A stretch of 19,595 nucleotides of DNA from Planctomycetota bacterium (GTDB lineage: Bacteria > Planctomycetota > PUPC01 > DSUN01). Shown here in pieces: positions 1-6,810 of the stretch. Position 1 is the stretch's first letter; every line of letters starts with the position of its first letter. Location of the stretch: NCBI GenBank assembly GCA_016872875.1, contig VGYW01000113.1, forward strand, positions 1-19,595, in the 5' to 3' direction. The notes beneath the pieces were generated by a model. That model had not been told where the DNA came from and searched no databases. It saw only the letters and a list, made by a program, of their open reading frames with translations. A program made the position numbers and the translations under genes.

Positions 1-1
1 G

Positions 2-544
2 ACGCGAGCCAAAGAGCGGCTCCCCCTCGACTTGCTCCGGGTGCTCTGGGCCCGGTGGGTCGCCATCGCTCGGGCACAAGCCGGCCAGATGGCCCTCCTC
101 GCTGGGCATTGCCTCGTGGCCCTCGACCTCTACCACCGCCGTTGGCACATCGAGACCTTCTTCCGCGAACTCTCGGACGACCTCGACTTCCAGCACTGGC
201 ACACCCGGACCCTCCACGGCCTCTGGGTAGAACTACTTTTCACAATGGTCTATGTCACCGTCGTTCGCGCGCACATGGCCGAGGCGGCCCGAGCGGCGGG
301 GTTGCTGCCTGGCCACTTGAGCTTTGGCCGCGGGGCGGAGGCCTGCCAACGCCACTGGTGCCGCATCCCGAAAGCCCCACCCGAGAAACTTGCCGTGCTC
401 CGCACGGAACTCATCGACCACCTGCCCACGCTGGCTATTGATGTGCGCCCCGGCCGCTCTTTCGAGCGCGATACCCAGAAACGGCGTGCCGAATCCAGGA
501 AAAGGAAGCTCCAAGCCCTGAAAGCCAAAAGACATGCGGCTTAG
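2..544 (+). CDS. IS4-type transposase, C-terminal part (5' end outside window)
   Basis: The frame is open from the first bases of the window, so the gene starts upstream and only the C-terminal ~180 residues are seen. The part of the DDE transposase carrying the last catalytic acid is recognisable: Tyr at 131-133, Arg at 140-142 and Glu at 152-154 in the context YHRRWHIETFFREL fit the Y-(2)-R-(3)-E spacing of the IS4-family YREK signature. The final Lys of that signature is Ser here (context FRELSDDL). The following stretch (LLFTMVYVTVVRAHMAEAAR, then LSFGRGAEA) matches the usual IS4 layout of a hydrophobic helix followed by an LSF motif. The tail is Arg/Lys-rich. It would cut and paste its own element. 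Family assignment is good; whether it is active cannot be judged without the N-terminal part. Confidence 0.8.
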   Translation, partial: TRAKERLPLDLLRVLWARWVAIARAQAGQMALLAGHCLVALDLYHRRWHIETFFRELSDDLDFQHWHTRTLHGLWVELLFTMVYVTVVRAHMAEAARAAGLLPGHLSFGRGAEACQRHWCRIPKAPPEKLAVLRTELIDHLPTLAIDVRPGRSFERDTQKRRAESRKRKLQALKAKRHAA

Positions 545-545
545 C

Positions 546-577
546 GCATCGGCATTGTGCCTGACACCCATGTTTCG
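546..577 (+). mobile_element. Probable right terminal repeat of the IS4-type element
   Basis: This sequence begins immediately after the transposase stop codon. It contains GCATCGGCATTGTG (546-559) overlapping GTGCCTGACAC (557-567). The 14-base part is repeated in inverted orientation at 788-801 and GTGCCTGACAC recurs at 780-790. The stretch lies exactly between the transposase stop and the point where aldo/keto reductase homology is cut (577/578), as expected for an IS end. The left end of the element is outside the window, so the terminal repeat and target duplication cannot be confirmed. Confidence 0.5.
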
Positions 578-634
578 CCCGAAGCCGAGGGCGGAGACCT
601 TGAAATCCAGCTTACCGAAGCTGCGGTAACGCAT
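578..634 (-). pseudogene. Aldo/keto reductase, N-terminal remnant cut by the insertion
   Basis: On the minus strand an ATG at 634-632 opens 19 codons reading MRYRSFGKLDFKVSALGFG. This is the classic N-terminal first strand of aldo/keto reductases (family pattern MxYRxFGKTGLKVSxLGFG). A strong Shine-Dalgarno, GAGGAAGG, lies just upstream of the ATG. After LGFG the homology stops, and the frame runs into the probable IS end and then antisense through the transposase. This is therefore the 5' remnant of a real gene interrupted by the IS4-type insertion; the rest would lie left of the window or be lost. The intact enzyme would be an NADPH-dependent oxidoreductase; the remnant has no function as a protein. 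Confidence 0.7.
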
Positions 635-660
635 GCCTTCCTCGTTCGGAAAGGGACCCA

Positions 661-730
661 AGGGACCACAGGGACCAAAGGGACGAAGAGGTCCGGCAGT
701 GGCGCTGTCCCTTTGGTCCCTGTGGTCCCT
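661..730. repeat. Perfect 24-bp inverted repeat built of GGGACC words
   Basis: The arms 661-684 and 707-730 are perfectly complementary, with a 22-base loop between them. The left arm, with the bases just before it, is a 9-base periodic sequence (GGGACC followed by three variable bases, four times). The element sits upstream of the aldo/keto reductase remnant start, so it may have been part of that gene's original spacer. Confidence 0.85.
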
Positions 731-779
731 GGCGTCTCTCGTCCGCCGTGCCTGAGGGCATCAGCTCCCGAGCGTTTCG

Positions 780-801
780 GTGCCTGACACAATGCCGATG
801 C
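780..801. repeat. Second copy of the IS-end-like motif, inverted
   Basis: GTGCCTGACAC at 780-790 overlaps CACAATGCCGATGC at 788-801. The latter is the exact reverse complement of 546-559. The two copies face each other around 578-779 and may be ends of two related elements, or dispersed palindromic repeats. The tandem array begins directly after this copy. Confidence 0.55.
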
Positions 802-1120
802 CCGGATCGCCAAAGCGCTCATACTGGGTCAAACGGCTGCGCGCGGTTGATACAGTATGGGAAAAACGGCCAGGAATGCGTCCGGATCGCCAGAACGCCC
901 ATAGTGGGTCAAACACCTGTGTCGCGCAGTTGATACAGTATGGCGGGACCGCCCCGGATGCGTCCGGATCGCCAGAACGCCCATAGTGGGTCAAACACCT
1001 GTGTCGCGCAGTTGATACAGTATGGCGGGACCGCCCCGGATGCGTCCGGATCGCCAAAACGCCCATACCGGATCAACTGTCGGGGAGAGGGAGTTGACCC
1101 AGTATGGCAGCCGATCGGTC
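801..1120. repeat. Tandem array of four ~80-bp units, each with an imperfect palindrome
   Basis: Unit starts are at 801, 881, 963 and 1045 (lengths 80, 82, 82, then a divergent partial unit). The second and third units (881-962 and 963-1044) are identical or nearly so. Each unit starts with a CCGGATCGCCA block. It then carries a left arm like CATACTGGGTCAA and a right arm like TTGATACAGTATGG, which pair imperfectly. In the last unit the right arm reads GTTGACCCAGTATGG. No convincing gene lies in 545-1167 apart from the aldo/keto reductase remnant. Confidence 0.85.
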
Positions 1121-1123
1121 TTG

Positions 1124-1141
1124 CGCCCCCCTCGTGGGGCG
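1124..1141 (-). terminator. Short hairpin downstream of the M50/HlyD gene, possible terminator
   Basis: CGCCCC (1124-1129) pairs with GGGGCG (1136-1141) about 27 bases beyond the stop codon of the minus-strand operon. No T-run follows on the minus strand, so an intrinsic terminator is only weakly supported. Confidence 0.25.
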
Positions 1142-1167
1142 TTGTACCTAGGGGAGGAAAGGTGCGA

Positions 1168-3327
1168 TCAGAGGTAGAATCGGGTGCGGAGGAGGCGGAG
1201 GAGCTTGTAGTACCACTGGTGGATGAGGGGCTTGCGGGCGATCTGGAAGCGGGCGGTGCCGGTGGCGCCGAGGGGGATCGGGGCGGCGTGGGAGGGAACC
1301 TCGAGCTCGACGCGGAACCAGGGGAGAAGGGTGCGGTTGCCCTCGGGGTCGCTTGGGTCGAGGAGCACGGGTCCGCCGCCGCGGTCGGTGAGGCCGGGGC
1401 TGGGGACCTCGTGGGTGGCCTGGGGGAAGACTTTGGGGCTGTGGCACGTGAGCTCGACGTCGGGTTGGGAGTGGAAGCGGACGGCGGCGGTCTGCTCCTG
1501 GGCCTGCCGGACGTCGGCGATGCTGGCCTGGTCTATGACCACGACCACTTTGGTGAAGGGCTCGCGGGCGACGATGGCGATGGGGTCGCCGATGTTGAGG
1601 AAGCGGCCCGGGGCATTGGCGATGTCGGGCGCGATGAGGCGGCCGTCGCACGGGGCGGTGAGGGTCAGGGCGGCGATGCGCTGGCGGAGGACGGCGAGGG
1701 TCTCCTCGAGCTCGCCGATGCGCTTGCGCTCGACGCCTGCGGCAGCGAGGTTGTTCTCCTTTTCGAGTGCGGCGAGGCGGATGCGGGCGATTTCGAGTTG
1801 CTTGGCGGCGCGGGTGGCGTCGTAGCCGAGCTCTTCGTTTCGGCAGCGGGCGATGAGCTGGCCGGCGCGGACCTGTTCGCCGTCGCGGGCGAAGACCTCC
1901 TCGACGAAGCCGCGCCAGCGGGCGCGGACCGCGGCGCGCTCCTGCTCGGCGAGGGCGCAGGGCGAGTAGATGTGCTGGGGCAGGCTCCAGAGCGCCAGGG
2001 GCAGCACCACCGCGGCGACCACGGCCGCGAAGACGGCCACGCAGCGCGCCCTGTGCCGCCGCGTGGCCTTGGCGAAGAGCAGGTAGTGGACCAGCTTGCC
2101 CAGCGGGATGAGGATCCAGACGATCGCGGCCCCGATGCCCAGGAGCAGCCCCAGGCCGAAGAGCGACGAGGCGATGAAGAGGATGATCCCGATGACGACC
2201 AGGGTGCGATACCAGAAGGAGGCCACGCCGTAGGCGACGAACCAGACCTTCTCGCGCGGGTCGCGGGTCGGCGGGTCCTGCTCGAGGCCCAGGAGCCAGC
2301 GGCTGCCGAGGTAGAGGATGTAGCGGCGGCTGTTGGTCCAGAGGTTCGGCAGCTCCGCCCAGTCCGCCAGCATGTAGTAGGCGTCGTAACGCAGCAGCGG
2401 GTTGCCGTTGAAGAGCACCGACGAGACCGACGCGATGAAGATGACGTTGTAGGCGATGGAGTGGACGGTTCCCGGGGCGGTGAGGAGCCAGACGACGAGT
2501 GCCCAGGTGGCGATGAAGAGCTCGGCCATCATCCCCGCGGCGGCCACGAGCGCACGCTTCGTCTTGCTCTCCACGCCCCACATCCCGGTAACGTCCACAT
2601 AGGCGCAGGGGGTGAAGATGAGGAACATGACGCCCATCCTGTGGACCTCGGCCCCGAAGTGCTTGGCGAGGAAGGCGTGGGCGAACTCGTGGATGAGCTT
2701 GAGGACGGCGAAGGTGGCCCAGAGGAGGAGGAGGTTTTCGGGCGCGAGCACCCGCTCGGCGGGCTTGGCCAGGTCGCGCACGTGGTAGAGGAAGAGCCCG
2801 AGGCCCACGAGCACCGCGAGCGCCCAGACGGCCAGGGACCAGCGGCTGAAGAGCCAGCGCAGGTGCGGCGTCGCCCGCACGAGGAAGCGCTCGGGGTCGT
2901 AGAGGGGGATCTGGGGGAAGAGGAAGTTGGCGAACAGTTGCTTGGCGCGTTGCGAGCGGCGCTTCTTCACCCGCTTGTAGAGCGCGTCGAGCTTCGCGCT
3001 CTCGGCGGCCTGGAGGAGGTTGGCCGAGCGGAGCATCTGGACGAAGGCCACGACGTCCTGGAAGGACGGTGCCTCGGCGCCCATCTCCTGCTGGACCGCC
3101 AGGTGGATTTCGCGCAGGGTGTGGCGCCCGTCGAGCAGCTTCACCACCCGGTGCTCGGTCGGCCCGAAGCGGAAATACTGGAGCGACACGGGGTCCTGGG
3201 CGACGAACCACACCTGGTCGCGGAAGCGCTGGGTAGTGACCTTCGCGTGCGCCGCGAAGACCGGCCGGAGCGCGCCGAGCACCGGCTGCCCCTCGCGGAA
3301 CTCAAGGTCGTACCGTGCGCTTTCCAC
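1168..3327 (-). CDS. PqqD-like / M50 site-2-type peptidase / HlyD adaptor fusion
   Basis: This is a 719-residue inner-membrane protein with three recognisable parts. Residues ~35-110 resemble a PqqD-type peptide-binding fold (YFRFGPTEHRVVKLLDG, then a helical part ending in SANLLQ). Residues ~155-450 form a multi-pass M50 peptidase with the zinc motif HEFAH at 213-217 and the distal metal-ligand motif NPLLRYD at 309-315. Residues ~455-700 form a periplasmic HlyD-type adaptor with a lipoyl-like half (VFARDGEQVRAGQLIA), a helical hairpin and a second half (APCDGRLIAP). Start is GTG at 3327 with a GAGGT site a few bases upstream; no in-frame ATG fits better. It is the last gene of the operon, 405 bp after the GAF/HlyD gene. 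Known relatives sit beside RiPP or export genes. Inference: it processes or hands over a peptide or membrane-protein substrate to a TolC-dependent route. The substrate is unknown. Confidence 0.85.
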   Translation of the reverse strand: MESARYDLEFREGQPVLGALRPVFAAHAKVTTQRFRDQVWFVAQDPVSLQYFRFGPTEHRVVKLLDGRHTLREIHLAVQQEMGAEAPSFQDVVAFVQMLRSANLLQAAESAKLDALYKRVKKRRSQRAKQLFANFLFPQIPLYDPERFLVRATPHLRWLFSRWSLAVWALAVLVGLGLFLYHVRDLAKPAERVLAPENLLLLWATFAVLKLIHEFAHAFLAKHFGAEVHRMGVMFLIFTPCAYVDVTGMWGVESKTKRALVAAAGMMAELFIATWALVVWLLTAPGTVHSIAYNVIFIASVSSVLFNGNPLLRYDAYYMLADWAELPNLWTNSRRYILYLGSRWLLGLEQDPPTRDPREKVWFVAYGVASFWYRTLVVIGIILFIASSLFGLGLLLGIGAAIVWILIPLGKLVHYLLFAKATRRHRARCVAVFAAVVAAVVLPLALWSLPQHIYSPCALAEQERAAVRARWRGFVEEVFARDGEQVRAGQLIARCRNEELGYDATRAAKQLEIARIRLAALEKENNLAAAGVERKRIGELEETLAVLRQRIAALTLTAPCDGRLIAPDIANAPGRFLNIGDPIAIVAREPFTKVVVVIDQASIADVRQAQEQTAAVRFHSQPDVELTCHSPKVFPQATHEVPSPGLTDRGGGPVLLDPSDPEGNRTLLPWFRVELEVPSHAAPIPLGATGTARFQIARKPLIHQWYYKLLRLLRTRFYL

Positions 3328-3405
3328 GGCAACCTCACAACGGGAGGCCTGGCGCGTGCTGCGGCTAGTACGCCCCTACAGGGCTAGACTGGCCCCGCCC
3401 CGTGT

Positions 3406-3463
3406 CCCAGGGCTTCGCCCTGGGCTGCTATAGCTCGCTCCGTTCGGAGCTTCGGAACCGAAG
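3406..3463. repeat. Cluster of three small hairpins in the operon spacer
   Basis: Three consecutive perfect palindromes are present: CCCAGGGC/GCCCTGGG with a TTC loop (3406-3424), GCTCCG/CGGAGC with a TT loop (3437-3450) and CTTCGG/CCGAAG with an AA loop (3450-3463). They lie in the 405-bp gap between the GAF/HlyD and M50/HlyD genes. Just right of them, 3491-3526 is a single arm of the CATCCATTCATCC word family seen as full hairpins in the other operon spacers. No gene is seen in 3328-3732. Confidence 0.7.
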
Positions 3464-3530
3464 CACACTACCGCAGCAGGAGCACACTCGACACCCATCC
3501 ACGCATCCATTCATCCACCCATCCCCTCGT

Positions 3531-3656
3531 CCCTCTCCCTCGGGGAGAGGGCAGGGGTGAGGGTGCCTCTCCGCCCCCTCTCCCTCGGGGAGAGGGCAGG
3601 GGTGAGGGTGCCTCTCCGCCCCCTCTCCCTCGGGGAGAGGGCAGGGGTGAGGGTGC
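3531..3656. repeat. 45-bp palindromic repeat, three tandem copies
   Basis: Copies start at 3531, 3576 and 3621. Each has a perfect 9-bp stem, CCCTCTCCC/GGGAGAGGG, with a TCG loop, followed by the tail GCAGGGGTGAGGGTGC. The first 36 bases are identical in all three. The same element occurs once inside a coding sequence at 13437-13472 with one base changed. This type of palindrome is widespread as dispersed intergenic repeats in GC-rich genomes. Confidence 0.9.
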
Positions 3657-3682
3657 TCGGTGTGCCGCAGACGCGGGCGAAG

Positions 3683-3732
3683 GCACCCTCACCCGCCCGC
3701 CTGCGGCGGGCGACCTCTCCCCAAGGGAGAGG
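3683..3732. repeat. Opposite-strand relative of the 45-bp palindrome, directly after a stop codon
   Basis: The segment begins GCACCCTCACCC and ends with the stem CCTCTCCC/GGGAGAGG around CAA (3714-3732), which is the 45-bp repeat family in the opposite orientation with a different middle (GCCCGCCTGCGGCGGGC). The stem abuts the stop codon of the GAF/HlyD gene at 3733-3735. It could therefore stabilise the upstream message or act in termination. Confidence 0.7.
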
Positions 3733-5673
3733 TCAGAATAGCAGGTTCATCCGTATCCAGTTCACGAGCTTGCGGGTCCAGACGTAGGTGATGTTGTGTC
3801 GGCCGGCCTTGATGTTTGCGGCGGCCTCCATGCCGGGGCGCAGCCAGCCCTCGGCGTTGGTGATGCGGGCCTCGATGATGAAGACGTTGGACTGCTCGTG
3901 GACTTCGGACATGGGGCGGATTTTGTCAACGGCGAAGGGGATGGTCTCGCCGGGCCGCGCGCGGGTGACGAAGGTGCCCTGCTGGCCGGCCCGGACGAGC
4001 GCGACGTCGCCCTGCTCGACCTGGACGAGGAGGAGCAACTTGCCGAGGGGGGCGACCTCGATGAGTGTCTGGCCCATCTGGAAGGGGCTGCCGATCTGCT
4101 GGCGGAGGTCGCCCGTGAGGACCACGCCGTCGAAGGAGGCGGCGACGCTCGCCTGGCGGATGCGGCTGTCGAGGAGCTCGATCTGCGCGGTGAGCTCCTC
4201 GCTCTCGGCCTGGGCCATCTTGTGCTCGGCGATCTTCTGCTCGGCGAGGCTCACGGCCATCTTGGCCTGCGCGGCGGCGAGGCGCGAGCGGGCCTCGCGG
4301 AGCGAGAGCTGGAGCTCCTCGTCCTCGAAGCAGAAGAGCGGGTCGCCCTTGCGGACGAGTTGGCCGGGCAGCACGCTCGTCTCGCGCAGGATGGCGCGGT
4401 CGAAGGGCGCGGCGTAGACCCTTCGCTCAGCGGGTGCGAGGCTCGCCGTGCCGCTCACGTGCAGGGTCCAGCGCCCGAAGATGCCGACGGCCGCGAGAAG
4501 GAGGAGCGAGACGGCGACGATCTTGGCGACGACCTTGCCCTTGCCGAGGAGGGCCTCGACAAGGGCCGTCACGCCGTCGCGCCCGCGTGCGAGGAGGCCG
4601 CGGGCGTTCTGCCGTGCGAGGCCGAGCTCCGGGCCGAGCTGCTCGCAGGCGATGCTCTGCACGCGGCGCTCGGCGGCTGCGGGCGGCTGGCGCCCGCCGG
4701 CGGGCGGCGAGCCGCGGCGCTCGAAGACCACCGCGGCAACCGTCTGGTCGCCCGCGCGCAGCGGGTAGGTGGCGATCTGGTGGTCCTCGGCAAGGTCGGC
4801 CAGGGCGGCGTGGGCGGGGAAGACGTCGGAGGGCGTGCCGTCGAGCTGCGCCGCCGCGGAGGGGTCGTCGGCGGTTGGGGGGAAGACGACGGCGTGCTCG
4901 GCCTCGACCGCCTCCTTCATGGCGGCCACGAGGGCGCGCGAGAGGTTCGTGCGGCGGTCTATGTAGTCCTGCTCCGAGATTGCGGCGAGGCGGACGCGGC
5001 CCCTGTGGACCCATCCGAGGCTGACGCGCTCGACGCCGAGGAACTCCCTGGCCTTGTTGACGAGCGCGAGGGCCATGTTCTCGGGGTCCGGGTAGCCCAC
5101 GCTGGTCGCGGCGACGAGGTTCCAGGCGCGGCACAGTTCGTCGTAGCGCTGCTGGACGGCGCGCCCCGCCTCGAGCGTGCCGTAGAGGAGGCCCTGGGAC
5201 GCGACCGATTCGGAGGCGGTGCGGGCGTATTCGAGCACCTGCTGCTCGCCGCCGACGACGACGAGGGTGACGACCGCGGCCACCATCTGGCCGACCGGCA
5301 CGGGGAGGCCGACGCTCCAATAGGTCCAGCCCTGGAGGAGGCGGTCGGCCGGCTCGGACACGCGCTCGATGCGGCGGGTGCCTTCGAGGAAGACGATTGA
5401 GGCCTGGCGCCCCAGCGGGATGCGCCAGGCCTCGGCCGCGCGCTCGCCCACGCGCGCCGGCTCCTCGCAGAGGAGGCGGACCGACTCGCTCTGGGCCTTC
5501 GCGGGGAGCCAGACGGCGCCGTGGACGGCCTCGGAGCGCTCGATCTGGCCGTGGAGGAGTCCCTTGAAGAAGACCTCCGCGGTCTCGGCGCTCCGCACGC
5601 TCTGGAGGAGCGACGCCGCGGCGTCGGCCTCGCGCGAGGCCTGCTTCTTGGATGTTACCTCAGTGGGTTCCAT
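3733..5673 (-). CDS. GAF-domain / HlyD-type membrane adaptor
   Basis: This 646-residue protein has a long cytoplasmic N-terminal half, a single membrane segment at about residues 380-402 (KIVAVSLLLLAAVGIFG) and a periplasmic HlyD-type half. The cytoplasmic part carries a GAF-like fold at about 185-320 (YPDPENMALALVNKAREFLG, then the DYIDRR region, then YPLRAGDQTVAAVVFER) and a less clear similar fold at about 30-150. The periplasmic part has the lipoyl-like strands RAILRETSVLPGQLVRKGDPL, an Ala/Gln-rich helical hairpin at ~455-510 and ASFDGVVLTGDL. Start is ATG at 5673; its ribosome site is weak. It lies 162 bp after the small adaptor and precedes the M50/HlyD gene. Adaptors of this class normally bridge an inner-membrane pump and TolC; the GAF part suggests that a cytoplasmic ligand or partner gates it (inference). 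No Walker motif is present. Confidence 0.82.
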   Translation of the reverse strand: MEPTEVTSKKQASREADAAASLLQSVRSAETAEVFFKGLLHGQIERSEAVHGAVWLPAKAQSESVRLLCEEPARVGERAAEAWRIPLGRQASIVFLEGTRRIERVSEPADRLLQGWTYWSVGLPVPVGQMVAAVVTLVVVGGEQQVLEYARTASESVASQGLLYGTLEAGRAVQQRYDELCRAWNLVAATSVGYPDPENMALALVNKAREFLGVERVSLGWVHRGRVRLAAISEQDYIDRRTNLSRALVAAMKEAVEAEHAVVFPPTADDPSAAAQLDGTPSDVFPAHAALADLAEDHQIATYPLRAGDQTVAAVVFERRGSPPAGGRQPPAAAERRVQSIACEQLGPELGLARQNARGLLARGRDGVTALVEALLGKGKVVAKIVAVSLLLLAAVGIFGRWTLHVSGTASLAPAERRVYAAPFDRAILRETSVLPGQLVRKGDPLFCFEDEELQLSLREARSRLAAAQAKMAVSLAEQKIAEHKMAQAESEELTAQIELLDSRIRQASVAASFDGVVLTGDLRQQIGSPFQMGQTLIEVAPLGKLLLLVQVEQGDVALVRAGQQGTFVTRARPGETIPFAVDKIRPMSEVHEQSNVFIIEARITNAEGWLRPGMEAAANIKAGRHNITYVWTRKLVNWIRMNLLF

Positions 5674-5716
5674 CGGTCGCGCCCGCTAAGAACGGAAGTC
5701 TATGCCACCAGCAGGA

Positions 5717-5820
5717 GAGGATGAATGGATGGGTGGATGAATGGATGACTGAACGATTGCAGGGATAATGAACGGTCGTTTCTTTCATTCATCCAAACAT
5801 CCACCCATCCATTCATCCTC
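5717..5820. repeat. Inverted repeat of GGATGAATG words in the operon spacer
   Basis: The arms 5717-5748 and 5785-5820 pair over about 30 bases with few mismatches. The left arm is a run of GGATGAAT/GGATGGGT words and the right arm is its complement. This fills most of the 162-bp gap between the GAF/HlyD gene and the small adaptor. A second, perfect 14-base palindrome, GGGGGCTAGCCCCC (5831-5844), holds the stop codon of the small adaptor gene. Confidence 0.85.
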
Positions 5821-5835
5821 TAACTGATACGGGGG

Positions 5836-6690
5836 CTAGCCCCCAGACCCCTTGGCCGGCGTGGGGGGCGAAGCATTCAGGTTGAGGCGCACGGTCACGC
5901 GCGAGCCGGCGATGACCTTGCCGTCGGGGTTCGGCAGCTCGATCTTCACGCGCACCGTGCTGCTGCCGGCGTCCACCAGTGGGTCCACCATCGCCACCTT
6001 GCAGGAGCGCGGCGGGCCGCCGAGGCCCTCGATCTCCACCTGGGCAATGTCGCCCGGCTTGACCTTCATGCCGATGGCGGGAGCGACGTAGACGACGGCG
6101 TGGAGGATGTCGAGGACGACGAGTCGCATGAGCGGCTTCTGCATCTCGGCGCTCTCGCCAACGTCGAGGAGGCGGCGGACGATGACTCCGGCGAGCGGTG
6201 CGCGGACGGTCATCTCACCGAGCTTGGTGCGTTCGAGGGTCACGCTGAGGCGGCGGAGTTCGTCGCGCTCCCTTTCCACGGCCAGGAGGCACTCGGCGTG
6301 CTTGGCGTCGAACTCGGCCTTCTCCAGGTCGGCCCCCGAGCCCACGCCCTTGCTGTGGAGCATCTTGGCCCGCTCGTGGTCGGCCTGCTTCACGCGGAGG
6401 TTGGCCTTGGCCGCCTCGAGCGCCGCCACGCTCTTGGCCTCGAGCTCGCGGATGGCGAGGTTGACCTTCTGGACGTCCGTGTCGAGCTCGACGAGCGGCT
6501 GGTCCTTGGCCACCTTGTCGCCCTCCTCGACGAGCACGCGCTTGATCACCCCGCCCACCGGGCTGGCCAGGTTGATGTCGTGCGACGGGAGCAGGATGCC
6601 GCTGGCGCTGACCGCCGATGGCGCCTGCTCAGCCGCGCCCGCCGAAAGGCAGGCGAGCGCCAACCAGAAGACCACGACGCTACGTTTCAC
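5836..6690 (-). CDS. Secreted HlyD/RND-type periplasmic adaptor subunit
   Basis: This is a 284-residue periplasmic adaptor with an N-terminal signal peptide (VKRSVVVFWLALACLSAGAA). A lipoyl-like first half follows (SPVGGVIKRVLVEEGDKVAKDQPLVELD), then a helical hairpin rich in Ala, Glu and Lys. The second lipoyl half reads TVRAPLAGVIVRRLLDVGES, and a beta-barrel region ends in GSRVTVRLNL. The start is the GTG at 6690, because GGAGGT lies six bases upstream. The in-frame extension to 6768 only translates the GGATGAATG spacer repeat. It sits between the TolC-like gene (120 bp gap) and the GAF/HlyD gene. It probably contacts the outer-membrane channel; at 284 residues it is short for the family. 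The partner pump is not in this window. Confidence 0.85.
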   Translation of the reverse strand: MKRSVVVFWLALACLSAGAAEQAPSAVSASGILLPSHDINLASPVGGVIKRVLVEEGDKVAKDQPLVELDTDVQKVNLAIRELEAKSVAALEAAKANLRVKQADHERAKMLHSKGVGSGADLEKAEFDAKHAECLLAVERERDELRRLSVTLERTKLGEMTVRAPLAGVIVRRLLDVGESAEMQKPLMRLVVLDILHAVVYVAPAIGMKVKPGDIAQVEIEGLGGPPRSCKVAMVDPLVDAGSSTVRVKIELPNPDGKVIAGSRVTVRLNLNASPPTPAKGSGG

Positions 6691-6705
6691 TGCGATACCT
6701 CCGGA

Positions 6706-6805
6706 GAGGATGATTGGATGGGTGGATGAATGGATGGGTGGAAGAGACATGTCGGCCTCTGCACTCATCCATTCATCCGTTCATCCACTCATCCATTCAT
6801 CCCCC
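6706..6805. repeat. Second inverted repeat of GGATGAATG words
   Basis: The arms are 6706-6740 and 6762-6805. They are built of the same GGATGAAT/GGATGGGT words as the repeat at 5717-5820. The element fills the gap between the TolC-like gene and the small adaptor and ends three bases before the ribosome-binding site of the latter. Confidence 0.8.
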
Positions 6806-6810
6806 GCCAT

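Noticed and set aside
881..1044. CRISPR array
   Set aside because: Two nearly identical 82-bp units follow each other directly with no variable spacers between short repeats.
801..1120. Integron attC sites
   Set aside because: The arms contain GTTGAYMCA rather than the GTTRRRY/RYYYAAC core pair, and there are no cassette genes between them.
940..3387. 815-codon open frame on the plus strand
   Set aside because: It is antisense to the PqqD/M50/HlyD gene, begins in the tandem array, has a Gly/Glu/Asp/Ala-dominated composition and shows no domain; the minus-strand reading has clear motifs.
3796..5400. 534-codon open frame on the plus strand
   Set aside because: It is a shadow of the GAF/HlyD gene caused by high GC at third codon positions; there is no ribosome site or recognisable domain.
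6691..6768. N-terminal extension of the small adaptor
   Set aside because: The added residues only translate the GGATGAATG palindrome, and the GTG at 6690 has an ideal ribosome site followed by a signal peptide.
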